This document shows, one piece after another, positions 1 through 11,288 of a stretch of 64,000 nt of DNA. A program made the position numbers and the translations under genes. This DNA comes from Flaveria trinervia (Eukaryota > Streptophyta > Magnoliopsida > Asterales > Asteraceae), in assembly GCA_025506515.1 (NCBI GenBank), contig CM046443.1, positions 24,470,724-24,534,723 of the forward strand, given 5' to 3'. The stretch's first letter is position 1. Each line of letters starts with the position of its first letter. The notes below the pieces were generated by a model that saw only the letters and a program-made list of their open reading frames with translations, had not been told where the DNA came from and made no database searches.

Positions 1-123
1 AAACATTATAAACACAATCAAACATTTGTATTTCATTAAGTACCCGTACAATTACAATTACATAAGCGTAAGAAAATACAAAGATATTACATTAAGATCA
101 AAAACTAGGGACACATGTATCAT
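1..123 (-). mobile_element. Partial family-D Copia LTR, cut by window edge
   Basis: This stretch matches the last ~120 bp (+ strand reading) of the family-D LTRs at 6242-6983, 38588-39331 and 51838-52581, including the segment ending GGGACACATGTATC. In the sense orientation of element D this is the 5' part of the LTR. It runs directly into Gypsy integrase sequence at about 125. The rest of the LTR is outside the window, so I cannot tell a solo LTR from a full element. Confidence 0.85.
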
Positions 124-124
124 T

Positions 125-650
125 AGAGGCAGCCAAAGATAGACAGAAGTTGTATGCCGATAAACAACGCAGACCGATTGAGTTCTAGGTGGGTGACCGG
201 GTTATGTTGAAGGTCTCACCTTGGAAGGGTATTATCCGATTCAGGAAACAAGGAAAGCTAAGAACGAGGTACATAGGACCTTTCTGAATTATTGCTCGAG
301 TAGGAGAGGTGGCCTACAGATTAGGGTTACCAGATGAGTTAAGTGGAATTCACCCGACATTCCATGTATCTCATTTGAGAAAATGCTTAGCTGATGAAGA
401 CATGATTGTTCCACTAGAGGATATCAAAGTAGACGAACGGCTCAATTATGTTGAACAACTGGTGGCAATCATCGATCGTAAAGAGAAAAGGCTGAGAAAT
501 AAAGTGGTTCCTTTTGTGCGTGCATAGTGGAAGCACAGGAAGGGATCCGACTCTACACGGGAGACTAAGTAGGAGATGAGGCAGTATTATCCTCATCTGT
601 TCGAGGAACAACAGGTTTCAGGGATGAAACCTATATAAGGGGGGTGGACT
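125..650 (+). pseudogene. Ty3/Gypsy chromovirus integrase C-terminus and chromodomain (remnant)
   Basis: Translation gives the end of a Ty3/Gypsy integrase: a KDRQK..YADK segment, GDRVMLKVSPWKG, then VAYRLGLPDELSGIHPTFHVSHLRKCLADED, then a chromodomain-like tail beginning LNYVEQ (about 309-600). In a chromovirus this tail directs integration of the cDNA into chromatin. It is broken: a TAG replaces a Gln codon near 187 (IEF*VGDR), a second stop replaces a Trp codon near 525, and the tail has another stop near 575. Everything upstream (gag, protease, RT, RNase H, integrase core) is missing. A run of G residues at 638-645, just before the LTR at 651, is the likely polypurine tract. Confidence 0.85.
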
Positions 651-2814
651 TGTAACACCAGGTTATTTTTAAAAGGCAAGATATAAAGAATAAAAGCAAG
701 AAAGGCCATTAAGTCCAAGTGGAGGGACTAAAACTGTCCAAAAAGGACAAAAGTTGATAAAGTTGGTGTAAAGGTGGGCATGGCCGCCCACCCTCACTTC
801 ACATCACCACTACTTTCGGTTTTAGAGAGATAGACAAGGGAAGAAGAGCAGAACTTCGGGTTTTGAAGAAGAACTGAACGAATTCAAGGTAAGAATTCGT
901 GGATTTATGTGTTTCAAACGGGTTTTTATCCCGGTTATGTGTTTATGGGCTTATGTGTTGTGTATGTGCTCGGGTGTCTGTGTATTTTGTGTTGTTTTTA
1001 GGTGTTTGAACTCTTTGCAAGCGGATTAAAAGGAAGAAACAACCAAGTTGCATTAGGTGAGTTTTAGACCCCGGTTTTACATGCTTTAAACTATCTTTGG
1101 GGCTGAGAATGTATTAAAACAATTTTACAAAGTTTATGTGTGAATACCCGTATGTATTGTGTATGTTGGATGTTGGTTCTTGAATTATTATAGGCTACTC
1201 ATGTTTAGAATGGCCGTATTATGCTTAGGATAGATGGGTTGATGATTAGGGTTGAAAACATCCTAGAACATTGTTTCACAGAAAGCTCATGCACCCAGAT
1301 AAGTGTTCATACACCTAGAAATGCCTTAGAAAGATTTAAGTGTAACCCATGCACCTAAACAGTAGCTCATGCGCCTAGAAATTTGCCTTAAAAATGTTTG
1401 AAGTATAGCCCATGCGCCTGAACAGTGGTCCATGCGCCTAGAAATATTAGTCGGAAGGCTAAGTGTAGGGCCATGCGCCCTAATAGTGCTCATGCGCCCA
1501 AGTGGCCCATGCGCCTAAGTGTTCATGCGCCTGAATAGTACCCATGCACTTGAAATTTGCCCATGCGCCTAAGTGTTCCCCATGCACCTGCATAGTGCCC
1601 ATGCGCCTAAAAGTTGCCCATGCGCCTAAGTGTTCCCCAAGCCCCTAAGTGTTCCCTATGCGCCTGCATAGTGTCCATGCGCCTAAGGACTTAGAATATT
1701 TTCTGATTTTTGGGGAAAAAGTGTAATGTAGGCTTTGACTTGGGAGGTTCCCGGGGGCTATGTAAGTTGACTTTTTTGAAGTCATTTATGCTGTGACGGT
1801 GTGATGTATGATTGTATGATTTGTTTATGTTCCTTATATGATGTATGATTATCTTTCCTATGACTTTACGTGTTATGATAATGAATGAACCGAAAGTATT
1901 ATGGAATGTAAAGTGAAAGATAATGAAAAAGGAACATGATGAATGAATGCATGCATTAACGAACAAATGAACGTAAAAAGTCTTGCAAGCAAACGTACGG
2001 AGGTGCACACCCTATGTAGGTGTTAGCTCAACGGTGTGCGGGTTAGCTACCCCAAAGGATGCACATCGGAGTCCAATCCTTGTGATTGACCGTATGAATG
2101 GATCCTTGCCTCTTGCCCTATGTACTGGAGTCAGGTTCATGCATAATGTCCGTGGTCTATGAAAGACCTCAGGCCCAGTTACCTGCTTCATGCACATTGT
2201 TCGGGGTATAACATATGGCATTGATTCGGAATAAAAGATAAAAGATAAATGGTGAATGTACTTGCCCTAGAACTGGAGTCAGCTTCGTGCATAATGTTCG
2301 AGGTCTATGAAAGACCTCAGGCCCAGTTACCCGGTTCATGTATAATGTTCGGGGTATTGTACATGTCACCAGAAGTAATGAATGAACGAATGTGAAGAAC
2401 GTAATGAAGAAGATAATAATGATATTATCTGTATGTACGTATGATGTATGATCACGTGTGAATGTAAAGTATAGTATGAATTTGAAAGAATTTATTTATA
2501 AAACTAGAACTCACTCAGCAACGCTGACTTTTATACGTTTTCAGTTGGCAGGTAAACGTTGCTGAGGATGGCACGAGGCGGCTACTCAGCTCTTTTGGGA
2601 TGGCATTCTTTTGTTAATGTTTTTGCATTATAATGTGAACGAATGATGTTTTAAAATGAACGCTTGTATTAACTTGCAAAAACATTTGTAATGATATGAA
2701 AAGTTATATTTTATTTATGTTTCCGCTGCAATGTTTTCGTAAGTCAAATGTAATTATAATGTTTTATGTGCAATGAATGACCAACTGTGAGGTCTTCGGG
2801 AACGGGGCCTTACA
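651..2814 (+). mobile_element. Gypsy LTR 1 (3' LTR of truncated element)
   Basis: The LTR runs from TGTAACACC at 651 to GGGGCCTTACA ending at 2814, about 2.16 kb. It is homologous along its length to 3699-5986 and, inverted, to 31676-33711. It follows the polypurine tract of the Gypsy remnant at 125-650, so it is a 3' LTR. The right flank (2815) is the middle of another Gypsy integrase, so this element had inserted into that one. Inside is a dispersed array of CATGCGCC-type motifs (1285-1690). Confidence 0.88.
1285..1690 (+). repeat. CATGCGCCTA motif array in Gypsy LTR 1
   Basis: About 17-20 copies of CATGCGCC or one-base variants are spaced mostly 15-40 bp apart, joined by short varying linkers such as TAAGTGTTC and TGAATAGT. 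The same array sits at the matching place in Gypsy LTR 2 (4365-4695) and, inverted, at 32880-33060. The spacing is irregular, so it is a dispersed-motif array and not a clean tandem repeat. Its function is unknown. Confidence 0.85.
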
Positions 2815-3698
2815 CCGGTTTACATCTAAATTTTGGAAGAAATTCCACGATGCTATGGGGACGTGGTTACACATTAGCATGACTTATCATCCCTATACAG
2901 ATGCTCAGTCAAAAAGGACCATTCAAATGCTAGAAGATATGCTATGGGCATGCGTCATTGGTTTTGGAGGAAGTTGGGATGACCACTAACCGTTAGCTGA
3001 GTTCTCATATAACAACAGTTATCATGCCAGTATTGGTATGCCCCTTATGAGATGCTATACGGTAGGAGATGCAAAACACCTGTGTGTTGGGGTGATATTG
3101 GCCATAAAGAGTTAGGGAGTGTCGAGGTGGTCGAGGCTACGACTGAGAAGCTGGAAAGGATCAAAGCCTTTATGAAGGCATCTAAAGATAGGCAAAAGTC
3201 GTATGCCGATAATAGACATAGACCAATTGAGTTCCAGGTGGGGGACAAAGTCATGTTGAAGGTCTCACCTTGGAAAGGTATCATTCGGTTCAGAAAGTCG
3301 GGCAAGTTGAGCTCGAGATACATAAGGCCTTTCCGAATCATTGCTCGAGTAGGAGAGGTGGCCTATAGACTAGAGTTACCAGATGAGTTAAGTGGAATTC
3401 ACTCGACATTCCATGTATCTCATCTGAGAAAGTGTTTAGCAGACGAGGATATGATTGTACCACAGGAGGATATCGAGGTAGATGAACGGCTCAATTATGT
3501 GGAGCAACCAGTGGCGATCATTGTACGAAAGGTGATGAGATTAAGGAATAAGGAGGTTCCTCTTGTGAGTGTACAGTGGAAGCACAGAAAGGGATCCGAG
3601 TCTACATAGGAGATGGAAGAAGAGATGAGACAGCATTACCCATGATTGTTTAAGGAATAACATGTTTCGAGGATGAAACCTATATAAGGGGGTGGACA
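2815..3698 (+). pseudogene. Ty3/Gypsy integrase with chromodomain, second copy (5'-truncated)
   Basis: The frame begins inside the integrase core at RFTSKFWKKFHDAMGT and continues through YHPYTDAQSKRTIQMLEDML, a frame break near 3040, LYGRRCKTPVCWGDIG, VGDKVMLKVSPWKG and the chromodomain tail (LNYVEQPVAIIVRKV, 3490-3600). A stop interrupts 2989 (DDH*), and TGG has become TAG at 3607 (SEST*EME). It is more complete than the copy at 125-650. Its 5' part was lost, or lies beyond the Gypsy LTR that inserted at 2814/2815. The G-rich stretch at 3684-3692 before the LTR is the probable polypurine tract. Confidence 0.88.
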
Positions 3699-5986
3699 TG
3701 TAACACCCGGTTATTTTAAAAGTCAAAGAAAGAATGAATAAAGCAAAGGAAAAGAAAAAAAAGAAATAAAACCCAAGTCGAGAGGTTAATGTGTAAAAAG
3801 GACAACATGTTTGTAAAGTGGGTGTAAAAGGTGGCTTGGCCACCCATGTTGTCTACAAACTCACATCATTCGGATTTTTAGAGAGAGAAAGAAAGGAGAG
3901 CAGAAACTCTCGGGTCTTTGAAGAACAAGAAGAATAAAGTCAAATTCAAGTAAGAATTCATGATTTTAAGATGTTCTTAACTGGCCTTAGCCTCGGTTAT
4001 TTGCTTATGTGTGTTTGTGTGTTCGGATGTGTGTGTTTGGTGGGTTTCTAGGCGGTTGAACTCAGTTGCAAAGGGGTTTGAAAGAATTCACATCTAAGAG
4101 GCTACCAAGGTGAGTTCTAGATCCCCTTTTTACTTGTTTTTAACTGTTTTGAGGCTGAAAATGCATGTATGAACTTTTTTATAAAGTTGGGTTTTTGTAC
4201 CCGTATGTGTGTATGTGGGTATGTTGCGGGTGGGGATTGATTTTGGGCTATGTATGTGTTTGATATTGTTATGGTTGTGTTCCTAAGGCTTAAAATGTAT
4301 GATTTAAGCTTAGAACATGATAGGTGATGTTTGTTGACCGAATTATGATGTTAAGTGTGACTTAGGCTGCTCATGCGCCTAAATAGTGGCTCATGTGTCC
4401 AACTGTAAATAAATGCCTAAGTATCCCATGCGCCTAAAATCTCATGCGCCCAAATAGTACCCATACACCTAGAAATAGGCTGAAATTTTCTAAGTGTCCA
4501 GACGCCCAGATAACTCATGCGCCCAGACACTCATGCGCCTGCATAGTTCCTATGCGCCTAGAATTGCCCAGAATAGACTAAGTGTTGCTCATGCGCCCCA
4601 ATAGTGCCAAGGCACCTGAAAGTTTCCTATGCGCGTAAGTGTTCCTCATGCGCCTAGAAGCTCATGCGCCCAAATAGCACCCCCATGCGCCTAAGACTTA
4701 GAAGTATTTTCAGATTTTTGGGAAAATTAAATATAGGCTTTGACTTGGGAGGTTCCCGGGGGCTATGTAAGTTGACTTTTTGAAGTCATAGATGATGTAT
4801 TGGGTGATGTATGATATGATTTGATGATGTATGATTGATGCTTATGCATGATGGTATGTATGATGTATGCTATGATGTATGATGGTGCCATGTATGGTGA
4901 TATTGTATGTTCATATTTATGTTCCTTATTTTGTATGATTCTTTTCTTGTGGCTTTACATTAAATGTTAATGAATGAAATGAAAAGTATTATGTAATGTA
5001 AAGTGAAAGACAATGTAAAGAGGAATGAAATGAAAGAATGCATGCATTGATGAATGAATGAAAGTAAGAAAGGCTTGCAAGCAAATGTATAGAGATTCAC
5101 ACTCAATGAAGGGTGTTAGCCAACTGTGTGCGGGTTAGCTACCCTAGAAGGATGCCCACTGGGGTCCAATCCTTGTGATTGACCATATGTATGGGATCCT
5201 TTCCGATTGCCCTAGGTACTAGAGTCAGCTTGGTGCATAATGTCCGAGGTCTATGAAAGACCTCAGGCCTAGTAACCAGCTTCGTGCATAATGTTCGGGG
5301 TATAGCATATGGCATTCGTGCGGAATGAAAGAGAAAAGATACGTGGTGAATGTACTTACCCTAGGTACTGGAGTCAGCTTCACGCACAATGTTCAAGGTC
5401 TATGAAAGATCTCAGGCCCAATAACCAGCTTCATGCATAATGTTCGGGGTATTGTACATGTCATCGAAAGTAATGAAAGTAAGAAAGTATGAATGAAAGT
5501 AACGAAAGTGAATGATAATGACGTACGATGAATGAAAGAAAGCTAACGAACGAATGATCTAGATAATAATGTTATTATCTATGTGTATGTATGACGTGTG
5601 ATCATGTACGAAAATATAGTATGATTTTAAAAGAAATTAAAGAACGGTTTTAACGAAAGTAAACTATGTTTTATTTTAAAACAAGAACTCACTCAGCAAA
5701 GCTAACTTTTATGTGTTTTCAGTTGGCAGGTAAGTTTGCTGAGGATGACAAAGGGTGACTACTTGGCTTGTTTTGAGATGGCACTCATTTTTATAATGCT
5801 TTTGTGATGTAATGCAACAAATATTTTTTTATTTGATCATGATGTATTATTTGGCAAAAACTTTTGTAATGAAATGAAATGCTAGTTTTAATGTTTCCAC
5901 AGGATGTTTTTAGTAAGTTAATACAAATATATGTTTTATGTGCGATAATTAACCAATTGTAAGTGTCCCGGGAATGGGGCCTTGCA
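3699..5986 (+). mobile_element. Gypsy LTR 2 (3' LTR)
   Basis: It runs from TGTAACACCCGG to GGGGCCTTGCA, 2288 bp, and is homologous to LTR 1 (651-2814). It directly follows the integrase remnant at 2815-3698. The end abuts a TA microsatellite at 5987, so no target-site duplication can be read. It contains the CATGCGCC array at 4365-4695 and, downstream, the AATGAATGAAAG-rich and GTTCGGGGTAT-containing repeats that also occur in LTR 1. Confidence 0.88.
4365..4695 (+). repeat. CATGCGCC motif array in Gypsy LTR 2
   Basis: This is the same dispersed motif as at 1285-1690, at the equivalent LTR position, with roughly 15 copies including CATGCGCCTA and CATGCGCCCA. Linker order differs between the two LTRs, so copies have been gained or lost since they diverged. 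Confidence 0.8.
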
Positions 5987-6241
5987 TGTATATATATATA
6001 TATATACATATATACATATATATATATATATACATATATATACATATACATACATATATGCATATACATACAGATATATATATATACACACATACATATA
6101 TATACATATATATATACATGTAAGGCCCATGTATATGTATATATATATATATGCATATATATATATATGTATGTATATATATATAATATATATGTATGTA
6201 TGTATACATATATATTTATATATATATATGTATATATATAT
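5987..6241. repeat. TA/CATA microsatellite
   Basis: The sequence is almost pure alternating TA with interspersed CA, CG and TG dinucleotides. It lies between the end of Gypsy LTR 2 and the start of a solo family-D LTR. The long ORFs in it (repeating Tyr-Ile) are artefacts. Confidence 0.95.
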
Positions 6242-6983
6242 TGTTAGGGATCGTGTACTCGACGAATACTAACAGATTTACGCGTATACCAAATCAAATA
6301 GTGCGGAATCCTATTTGATTGGCGATTCAATCACTGAGAACGCACGTAGAATCAATTAAGGATTGAATCTAAAATTAAGAACGATTAGCAATCGATCTAC
6401 TGCGATCTTTGAAGTTGGAACAGGTTACTAGAGGTCTCTGGACGGCTAGGGTACGTCTGGGTATCAAAATATTCGAAGTGTCTTGTTTTTCCATGAATTA
6501 GGTGGTATTTATAGGTCAAGGTTTCTCAATTGTGCGACTGCACCATTTGCATGGTTCAGTCGTGCGATTGAGTCATGCGGTTGATCCATTCGCACGACTG
6601 AGTGTTCAGTCGTGCGACTGAGTCAATCTCATGTTTCAATCATGCGACTGATCCAGTCTCCTGGTTTATTCGTACAATTGGTTCATTAGCAAGAAATTGT
6701 TCATGCGTATGGTCTATTAGCATGGGCCAATCGCATAAGAACTTCACATGATTAAGTTTAAATATATTTCATAGTCATTAATTGATTTAGAATTTATTCA
6801 AACAACCACAACCTACATAGTCAAGTCAATAAGCGTTATCACATACCAACCAATGAAATATTCAACATTAAGCACAACCACATATTGTATTTCATTAAGT
6901 ACCCGTACAATTACAATTACATAAGTGTAAGATAATACAAAGATATTACATAAGATCAGAAACTAGGGACACATGTATCTACA
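6242..6983 (-). mobile_element. Solo LTR of Copia family D
   Basis: The 742 bp run from TGTTAGGG to TATCTACA (+ strand reading) and match both LTRs of element D (744 bp each) end to end. No internal domain is attached. TATAT lies on both sides (6237-6241 and 6984-6988). That fits a 5 bp target duplication but is uninformative inside TA repeats. It carries the family motif CAGTCGTGCGACTG around 6550-6720. Recombination between two LTRs usually leaves such a relic. Confidence 0.88.
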
Positions 6984-6988
6984 TATAT

Positions 6989-7086
<98 letters not shown>

Positions 7087-7172
7087 ATTTTAAGGTATCA
7101 TAAAATTAAGAAAAATTATGTATACATATGTATATATATATATATATATATATACGTATATATACGTATACG

Positions 7173-7213
<41 letters not shown>

Positions 7214-7690
7214 ATACATATATACGTATATATATGTGTATATATATATATACATATATATATATACACGTATATAATATATATACGTATACGTATATAT
7301 ATATATATATATATAATATATACGTATATATATATATATATACACGTATATATAAATATATATACGTATATATATATATATATATATACGTATATATATA
7401 TATATATATACACGTATATATAAATATATATACGTATATATATATATATATATACGTATATATATATATATATTTACATATACGTATATAATATATATAT
7501 ATACATATACGTATATATATATACGTATATACGTATATATATACGTATACGTATACATATACTATATATCTATATATATACATATACGTATATAGATATA
7601 TATATATATATACGTATACGTATATATACGTATAGATATATATATATATATCTATAGGTATATATATACGTATACGTATATATATACGTA
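6984..7690. repeat. TA/TACG microsatellite with (TG)n tract and short unique insert
   Basis: TA repeats lead into (TG)n at about 7049-7084, then a unique block with TTTTAAGG at 7088-7111, then about 560 bp of TA/TACG/TATACG repeat up to the start of Copia element A. The unique block recurs, inverted, at 33926-33949 beside the other end of element A. Confidence 0.93.
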
Positions 7691-8489
7691 TATAGAGGTT
7701 AATGAACAGACTGATGCCACCTAAACGTCTTAATTATCCTGCATGCTGCACAAGTACATTTAAGAAGAAGCTTAGGAAGTTTCACACATGAAACAGAAAA
7801 TACTGTAAGTGTGAAATCTTCCGATGCCAAGACCAATATCTTCCGAAGCCAAACATGAAGTCTTTCAAAGCCTCAGAGACAAAGTCTTCCAAAGCTTCAA
7901 GATCATGAAGACAGATTTCTTCTAGAGACTTTTAGTAACATGCTTTATCTGTTGTACTGTTCCATAAAGCTGGACATCTTTCCGCTGCATCTCTGCAAGT
8001 CACCAACTTACATGAGTTTGTGAAAAGGTCCATGTTTTTGGTAACTATACATTGAGGTCTTGAGTTTGTAACTTTCTACTTTATATACTTTATCCTTTTT
8101 GTAATAGATAAGGATGTGAGTTGTGGCATGTCATAGTCACAAGTCAAAAGGCAATCTGCCTTTTGACTCTACAATTGATTTTGTTTGTGCCTAGTCAGTT
8201 GTATCCAGCTGGCTTTCAAAGTATAGCCGGTTGTAGGATGTAGTATATGTATCTCATGCTCTTGTATCTTTCCAAATATGCTTTGTAACACTTGTAATAG
8301 AACATAGAGAAAGCAATATACTGCATTCTTGAAAACCATACACTTGTGTTCATTGTGTTCTGTCTCTCCTGCATTACTTGTGTTCTTAGTTTATCAACTT
8401 GGTTAATCCAGTTTACTGTTTGACTAAAGTTTAGTTAATCTCCTCTTTGTGTTGTTGTGTTGTAACTTACAACCTTCAACGATCCTGCA
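7691..8489 (+). mobile_element. Element A 5' LTR
   Basis: It matches the reverse complement of 34653-35455 from TAGAGRTTAATGAA to CAACGATCCTG. The expected TGT start has become TAT at the microsatellite junction, and the end reads CCTGCA at 8489. Near 7815-7915 it has repeated TTCCGAAG/CTTCCAAAG motifs. The stretch around 8080-8340, with TTATATACTTTATCC and CAATATACTGC, probably holds the promoter, but I cannot fix a start site. Confidence 0.85.
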
Positions 8490-8491
8490 TT

Positions 8492-8503
8492 TGGTATCAG
8501 AGC
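8492..8503 (+). promoter_or_regulatory. Element A primer-binding site (initiator Met tRNA type)
   Basis: TGGTATCAGAGC lies two bases after the 5' LTR. This is the standard plant Copia site complementary to the 3' end of initiator methionine tRNA, which primes minus-strand cDNA. Confidence 0.93.
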
Positions 8504-8573
8504 ATTTCAGGCTCTTGATATAAGATCTCACCATCTTAAGTTCCCTCATACACACAAATACTAAACTTTTCAA

Positions 8574-11277
8574 ATGGCAGCCATTTCCAAAACTAGTATG
8601 GAAACTAGAACCATGAACAAGTCCCCACTGATCATTCTTGATGAGTTTGATACCTGGTGTTAAGAATGGAAGGTTTCATCAGGACTCTTGATTCAAGAAT
8701 ATGGCAGTCTATTGAGACTGGACCTTTCATACCGAGCACCCCTTCTGCTACTGGTGCTGGTATGATTCCCAAAGATATGGCTAACTACTCTGATGAAGAT
8801 AGAAAGAGAGTAGAGATAGACAAAAAATCCATGTTAGCCCTTCAAACTGCCCTTGCAAACTCTATGTACAGAGGTTTCAAGAAGTGTAAAACAGCCAAGC
8901 AGCTATGGGATGCACTGAAACTGATGTGTGAGGGTTCCTCTGAAGCCAAGGAGAACAAGAAGGATCTCCTGAAGCAGCAGTTTGAAAACTTCACCTTCAA
9001 AAGAGGTGAAACCATGACTTAGCAGTATTTTAGGTATGTTGAGATTGTGGATACCCTAGTGGATGGAGGAGTTTCTCTTGAAAATAGAGATATTGTAAGG
9101 AAGTTCATGTCCTCACTTCCTAGGAAATGGACATACTACTGTGTGGTGATCAAGAGAACTGAAAATCTCAAAACTCTTACTCTGACAGAGTTAGATGGGA
9201 TACTCATTGGCTACCAGATGGAGATGAACATGCAAGATTCATCTAGCAACTCCAACAATCAAATGGGTTCAGCCCTACATGTGATTGAAAAGGATAGCAT
9301 AGAACCCAAACATCATCTCTTATGCTACCCTGATATTCACCAAAGGGTCCTTTCATCACCTTCCCAGAGACACCAAGGGAGAACTACACTCAAGGAAGCC
9401 CATTCTAAGAGACAAGCTCTTCTCAAGATTTTGTGTCTTCTGATGAAAGCTGTGGCAACTCTCTTTTCACTCTTGAAGACCTGGACTGTATCCATCCAGA
9501 TGATCTGGAATACATGGAAATAGTCCAGCAGATGGCTCTTCTCACTCACAGAGCCAAGAAGTTCAACAAGAGGACTGAAAGGAAGTTTCCAAGCAATGTA
9601 ACTAGTGGAAAGTTTGGACTGGACAAAGGAAAAGTCAAGTGTTACAACTGTAACTTGATGGGCCACTTTGCCAGAGAGTGTAAGGCACCTACAACAAATG
9701 GTGGCCAAACACAATCCAGACCAAACTACACTGACAAAGCTCTCCAGAATGGGAAGTCAAAGCAGCAAGCTGTTGTTGCTGTTAAAGAATGAGGCTTTGA
9801 CTGGAGCTTTCAGGTGGAAGATGCTTCTCCAAACCAAGCACTAATGGCAGATCATGATGAAGCCAAGGTATTAGAACATCTCTGTACTCCTGAATGCATT
9901 GCTAAAGTTAACAGATACAATTCCTACATCTTGGAACCGAGATCTGACCTTGAATCCTTAAACATTTTAAAATCTGATTTTAGAAAGTCTGTAAATGATT
10001 ATAAACTTAAGATAGAAGACTTAGAGAAAACCATTTCAGTTCTAAAACATGAACACACAGATCTGAGGACTCAAATCAAAGATCTCATAACCTAGTTAAC
10101 TAAGTGCCAGGCTGAGCTTGTGATCAGCAAAGACAGGGCAGAAAAGAGTGTTCTTGAAGAGGAGACCTTCAAGAACATGATATCCTCATCCCTGCACAAC
10201 AAAGTGTGCTATCAAAACAGGAAGGGACTAGGATCCAATGAGATAGATCCTCCACACACAATCTTGTCAGTAAGATCTCCTAGGTGTGGAACTTATGAAG
10301 ATGAGCTTCCTTTCATAGATCCTATGAATGAAGAGGATGAGGAAGAGATAGTGAAGAATCCCTTTGAGAAGAGTGAAGAGGACGATTCCAAGAAGGGCCA
10401 CTATCCTTCTGAGGGGAAAAAGAAGACTGTGATGACCAAGTCCATGAGAAAGAAATCGATCAGAAATAGCAAAAGAAAGGCAAGGAAGGCTCAAGAGATC
10501 AAGACTACTTTTGACTCTAAGCAGAAACAAGTTTTTATCTTTGCAGGGTTTAAAGTGGTAGGGACTGAAGACATCAACCAAAACTCTTCTGCTAAGAGTT
10601 CTGGTTCTTGTTCAACTCATCTTAGTAGCAAGAAGAAGACTGATCTGCTGTGTACCACTGCTGCACAACCTAGACCATCAAACTCCAAGCACAGTCCTCA
10701 GCCTAAGAGGACTGTCTCAGCATCTGCAAAGATGAGGGTGGAGAAGGGATGTGACCAAAGACAGTCCTATTCCAAGGAAAAGGCTCTTGTGAAGAAGAAG
10801 ATGAACTTTGTCATGTGTGCCAAGGATTGTCCCTTCAATCCTAAAGGTACTATCCATATGTCTAAAACAAAGGCTTCAAAGAGTTCTAAGAAGATTCAAG
10901 CTTCGGAAGGAAAACATTTTTCCTTTGGAAGCTCCATGTCTAAGAAGAAAGGATGTGGAAAATTACCCTCGGAAGAGAAAATAGTCTTGCAAGAAAGGAG
11001 TTTTTCCGAAGCACTGAAGTCTATTGCAGTGTCTGCAGAATCTTCCGAAGGTTTAGCCTTTAAAACATATGATGTTCCAAAAGCTTTCGAAGTTTTGAAG
11101 GTCAAGTCCAAGACTCCAAAGGTGGTGTGGATGTCTAAGAAAGACCAAGTGACTGAGAATTCTCCATCAACCACAGCTCAAGATCCTCTTAGAACAACCA
11201 TAGGATCTATTATTATTGAATTATCTTCTACAAATGAGCCCAACACAAGCAAGGCTTGGGTTTCCAAATGTAACTAA
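8574..11277 (+). pseudogene. Element A gag (capsid, zinc knuckle, basic C-terminal region)
   Basis: Gag forms the virus-like particle. ATG at 8574 opens a frame that meets a stop near 8660. The homologous frame resumes at 8657 (EGFIRTLDSRIWQSIETG, a UBN2/retrotran_gag_2-like domain), stops at 9020 (MT*QYF) and continues to about 9300. A zinc knuckle, CYNCNLMGHFAREC, lies at 9640-9681. A coiled-coil-like stretch (9814-10095) and a 385-codon open segment (10120-11277), rich in Lys and Ser, follow. That last segment contains several TTCCGAAG/TTCGGAAG motifs (10890-11100), the same motif as in the LTR. It ends KAWVSKCN, the usual run-up to protease. It has at least three stops or shifts, so it is not functional. 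Confidence 0.85.
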
Positions 11278-11288
11278 TTATTCTCTTT

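Noticed and set aside
5791..7583. Long Tyr/Ile-rich ORFs on both strands (also 33968-34709 and 55183-55661)
   Set aside because: They are translations of TA/TATG microsatellites, open in several frames at once, with no start context or domain.
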